Below, one piece after another: positions 63,424 to 64,000 of a DNA stretch of 64,000 bases. The notes beneath the pieces are model-generated. The model did no database searches and had not been told where the DNA came from. It saw only the letters and a list, made by a program, of their open reading frames with translations. Source of the DNA: Streptomyces alboflavus (GTDB lineage: Bacteria > Actinomycetota > Actinomycetes > Streptomycetales > Streptomycetaceae); assembly GCF_000716675.1 (NCBI RefSeq), contig NZ_JNXT01000037.1, forward strand, positions 1 to 64,000. The letters are read 5' to 3'. Both the position numbers and the translations under genes were made by a program. Every line of letters begins with the position of its first letter. Within the stretch, counting starts at the first letter, position 1.

Positions 63424-64000
63424 ATGTCGGGTGCGGTTCCAGGAGGCAACGACGGCAGCGACCGGGGGCTGCGCCGGTTCTTCCGCGGCCCCCGCCCCGA
63501 AGCCGTCCCGGTCCTCGCAGCGAGAATCTGCACCCTGGTCGCGCTGCTGAACATCGCGGCCGGTGTCTTCCCCCGCTTCCGGCGCAGTCGGCTGCACACC
63601 TTCGCGGAGGTCCTGCCGGGCGCGCTCGGCCCCTTCGCGGCCGCCCTCGCGCTGAGCTGCGGCGTCCTGCTGCTCCTGCTCGCGCACGGCCTGCGGCGGC
63701 ACAAGCGCCGGGCGTGGCGCGCCGCGGTGGTGCTGCTGCCCGCGGGCGCGGTGGCGCAGTTCACGTACCGGCACTCCTTCATCGGCGCGGCGATCTCGCT
63801 CGCGCTGCTCGCGCTGCTGCTGCGCCACCGCAGCGAGTTCGCCGCGCTGCCCGACCCGCGCAGCCGCTGGCGCGCCCTGGCCAACTTCGTGCTCCTCGGC
63901 GCCGGCTCCATCGCGCTCGGCCTGGTCATCGTCAGCGTCCACCCGAAGAAGGTCGTCGGCGACCCGAGCATCTCGGAGCGCCTCGCCCATGTGCTGTACG
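63424..64000 (+). CDS. lysX: Lysyl-phosphatidylglycerol synthase, N-terminal part (runs off the window)
   Basis: The first 192 codons of a gene continuing beyond the window end. The protein starts MSGAVPGGNDGSDRGLRRFF and shows at least four membrane helices (about 26-46, 60-83, 98-135 paired, 155-176). The REPEATED segments RRSRLHTFAEVLPGALGPFA and HPKKVVGDPSISERL fit the membrane part of actinobacterial LysX/MprF-like proteins. These join a flippase to a lysyl-tRNA synthetase domain and add lysine to phosphatidylglycerol. I cannot see the synthetase domain. ATG 63424; no strong ribosome site. In S. coelicolor the corresponding gene follows this order. Confidence 0.75.
   Translation, partial: MSGAVPGGNDGSDRGLRRFFRGPRPEAVPVLAARICTLVALLNIAAGVFPRFRRSRLHTFAEVLPGALGPFAAALALSCGVLLLLLAHGLRRHKRRAWRAAVVLLPAGAVAQFTYRHSFIGAAISLALLALLLRHRSEFAALPDPRSRWRALANFVLLGAGSIALGLVIVSVHPKKVVGDPSISERLAHVLY

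Overview
This window is a high-GC (about 70%+) actinobacterial chromosome segment that I read as Streptomyces. The reasons are the extreme GC at third codon positions, many GTG/TTG starts, and an intact sigE-cseA-cseB-cseC operon. The radA-disA-mutY, clpC-lsr2 and nadB-nadC-coaX-panC neighbourhoods also match the gene order I remember from the Streptomyces coelicolor SCO33xx region. No prophage, insertion sequence, CRISPR array, rRNA or tRNA was recognised. The mobile-looking content is two families of short dispersed palindromic repeats.

Layout. 1-10.5 kb: a repeat array, a SAM methyltransferase, a small membrane protein, a PQQ-propeller Ser/Thr kinase, an SH3b protein, ilvD, a TetR regulator coupled to a TIM-barrel sugar-phosphate isomerase, a Ppx/GppA phosphatase and a Cys-rich conserved protein. 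10.5-20.7 kb: a membrane sigma-like/zinc-finger/BACON fusion, radA, disA (c-di-AMP synthase), a secreted low-complexity protein, a PAP2 phosphatase with a Gln-rich repeat tail, a two-component system whose kinase carries an extra outer domain, a 130-bp palindrome and mutY. 20.7-24.7 kb: the cell-envelope stress operon sigE-cseA-cseB-cseC. 24.7-33.5 kb: VOC, AraC, a divergent MFS exporter/TetR pair with two visible operators, an M23 peptidase with a structured leader, a NACHT STAND NTPase (candidate anti-phage protein) and a stand-alone condensation-fold protein. 33.7-40.1 kb: clpC, a small conserved gene, lsr2, a GNAT acetyltransferase with a BlaI-type regulator, and two small genes.

40.2-48.4 kb: a second repeat array, a sortase-type anchored protein, then the cofactor block nadB-nadC-coaX (NAD and CoA) and panC preceded by a DUF2520 dehydrogenase with a collagen-like tail, and a divergent threonine-aldolase-family enzyme. 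48.4-52 kb: an ArsR regulator with a perfect operator-like palindrome and a LuxR-type two-component pair. 52-57.8 kb: a MidA/NDUFAF7-like methyltransferase abutting a solitary nuoD, a pair of bacterial-PH-domain membrane proteins, and a coiled-coil membrane protein with a poly-Ser linker. 58-64 kb: a glycine-betaine/osmoprotectant ABC transporter (binding protein and two permeases, divergent from a CBS-containing ATPase), a membrane esterase, and the 5' part of a lysyl-phosphatidylglycerol synthase.

Functionally the region is largely core chromosome: envelope stress and cell-wall enzymes, DNA repair and c-di-AMP, protein quality control, cofactor synthesis and osmoprotection. The most unusual proteins are the NACHT NTPase, the sigma/zinc-finger/BACON fusion and the histidine kinase with a BamE-like tail. 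The most striking non-coding features are the covarying repeat family, the 130-bp palindrome and several clear operator palindromes.
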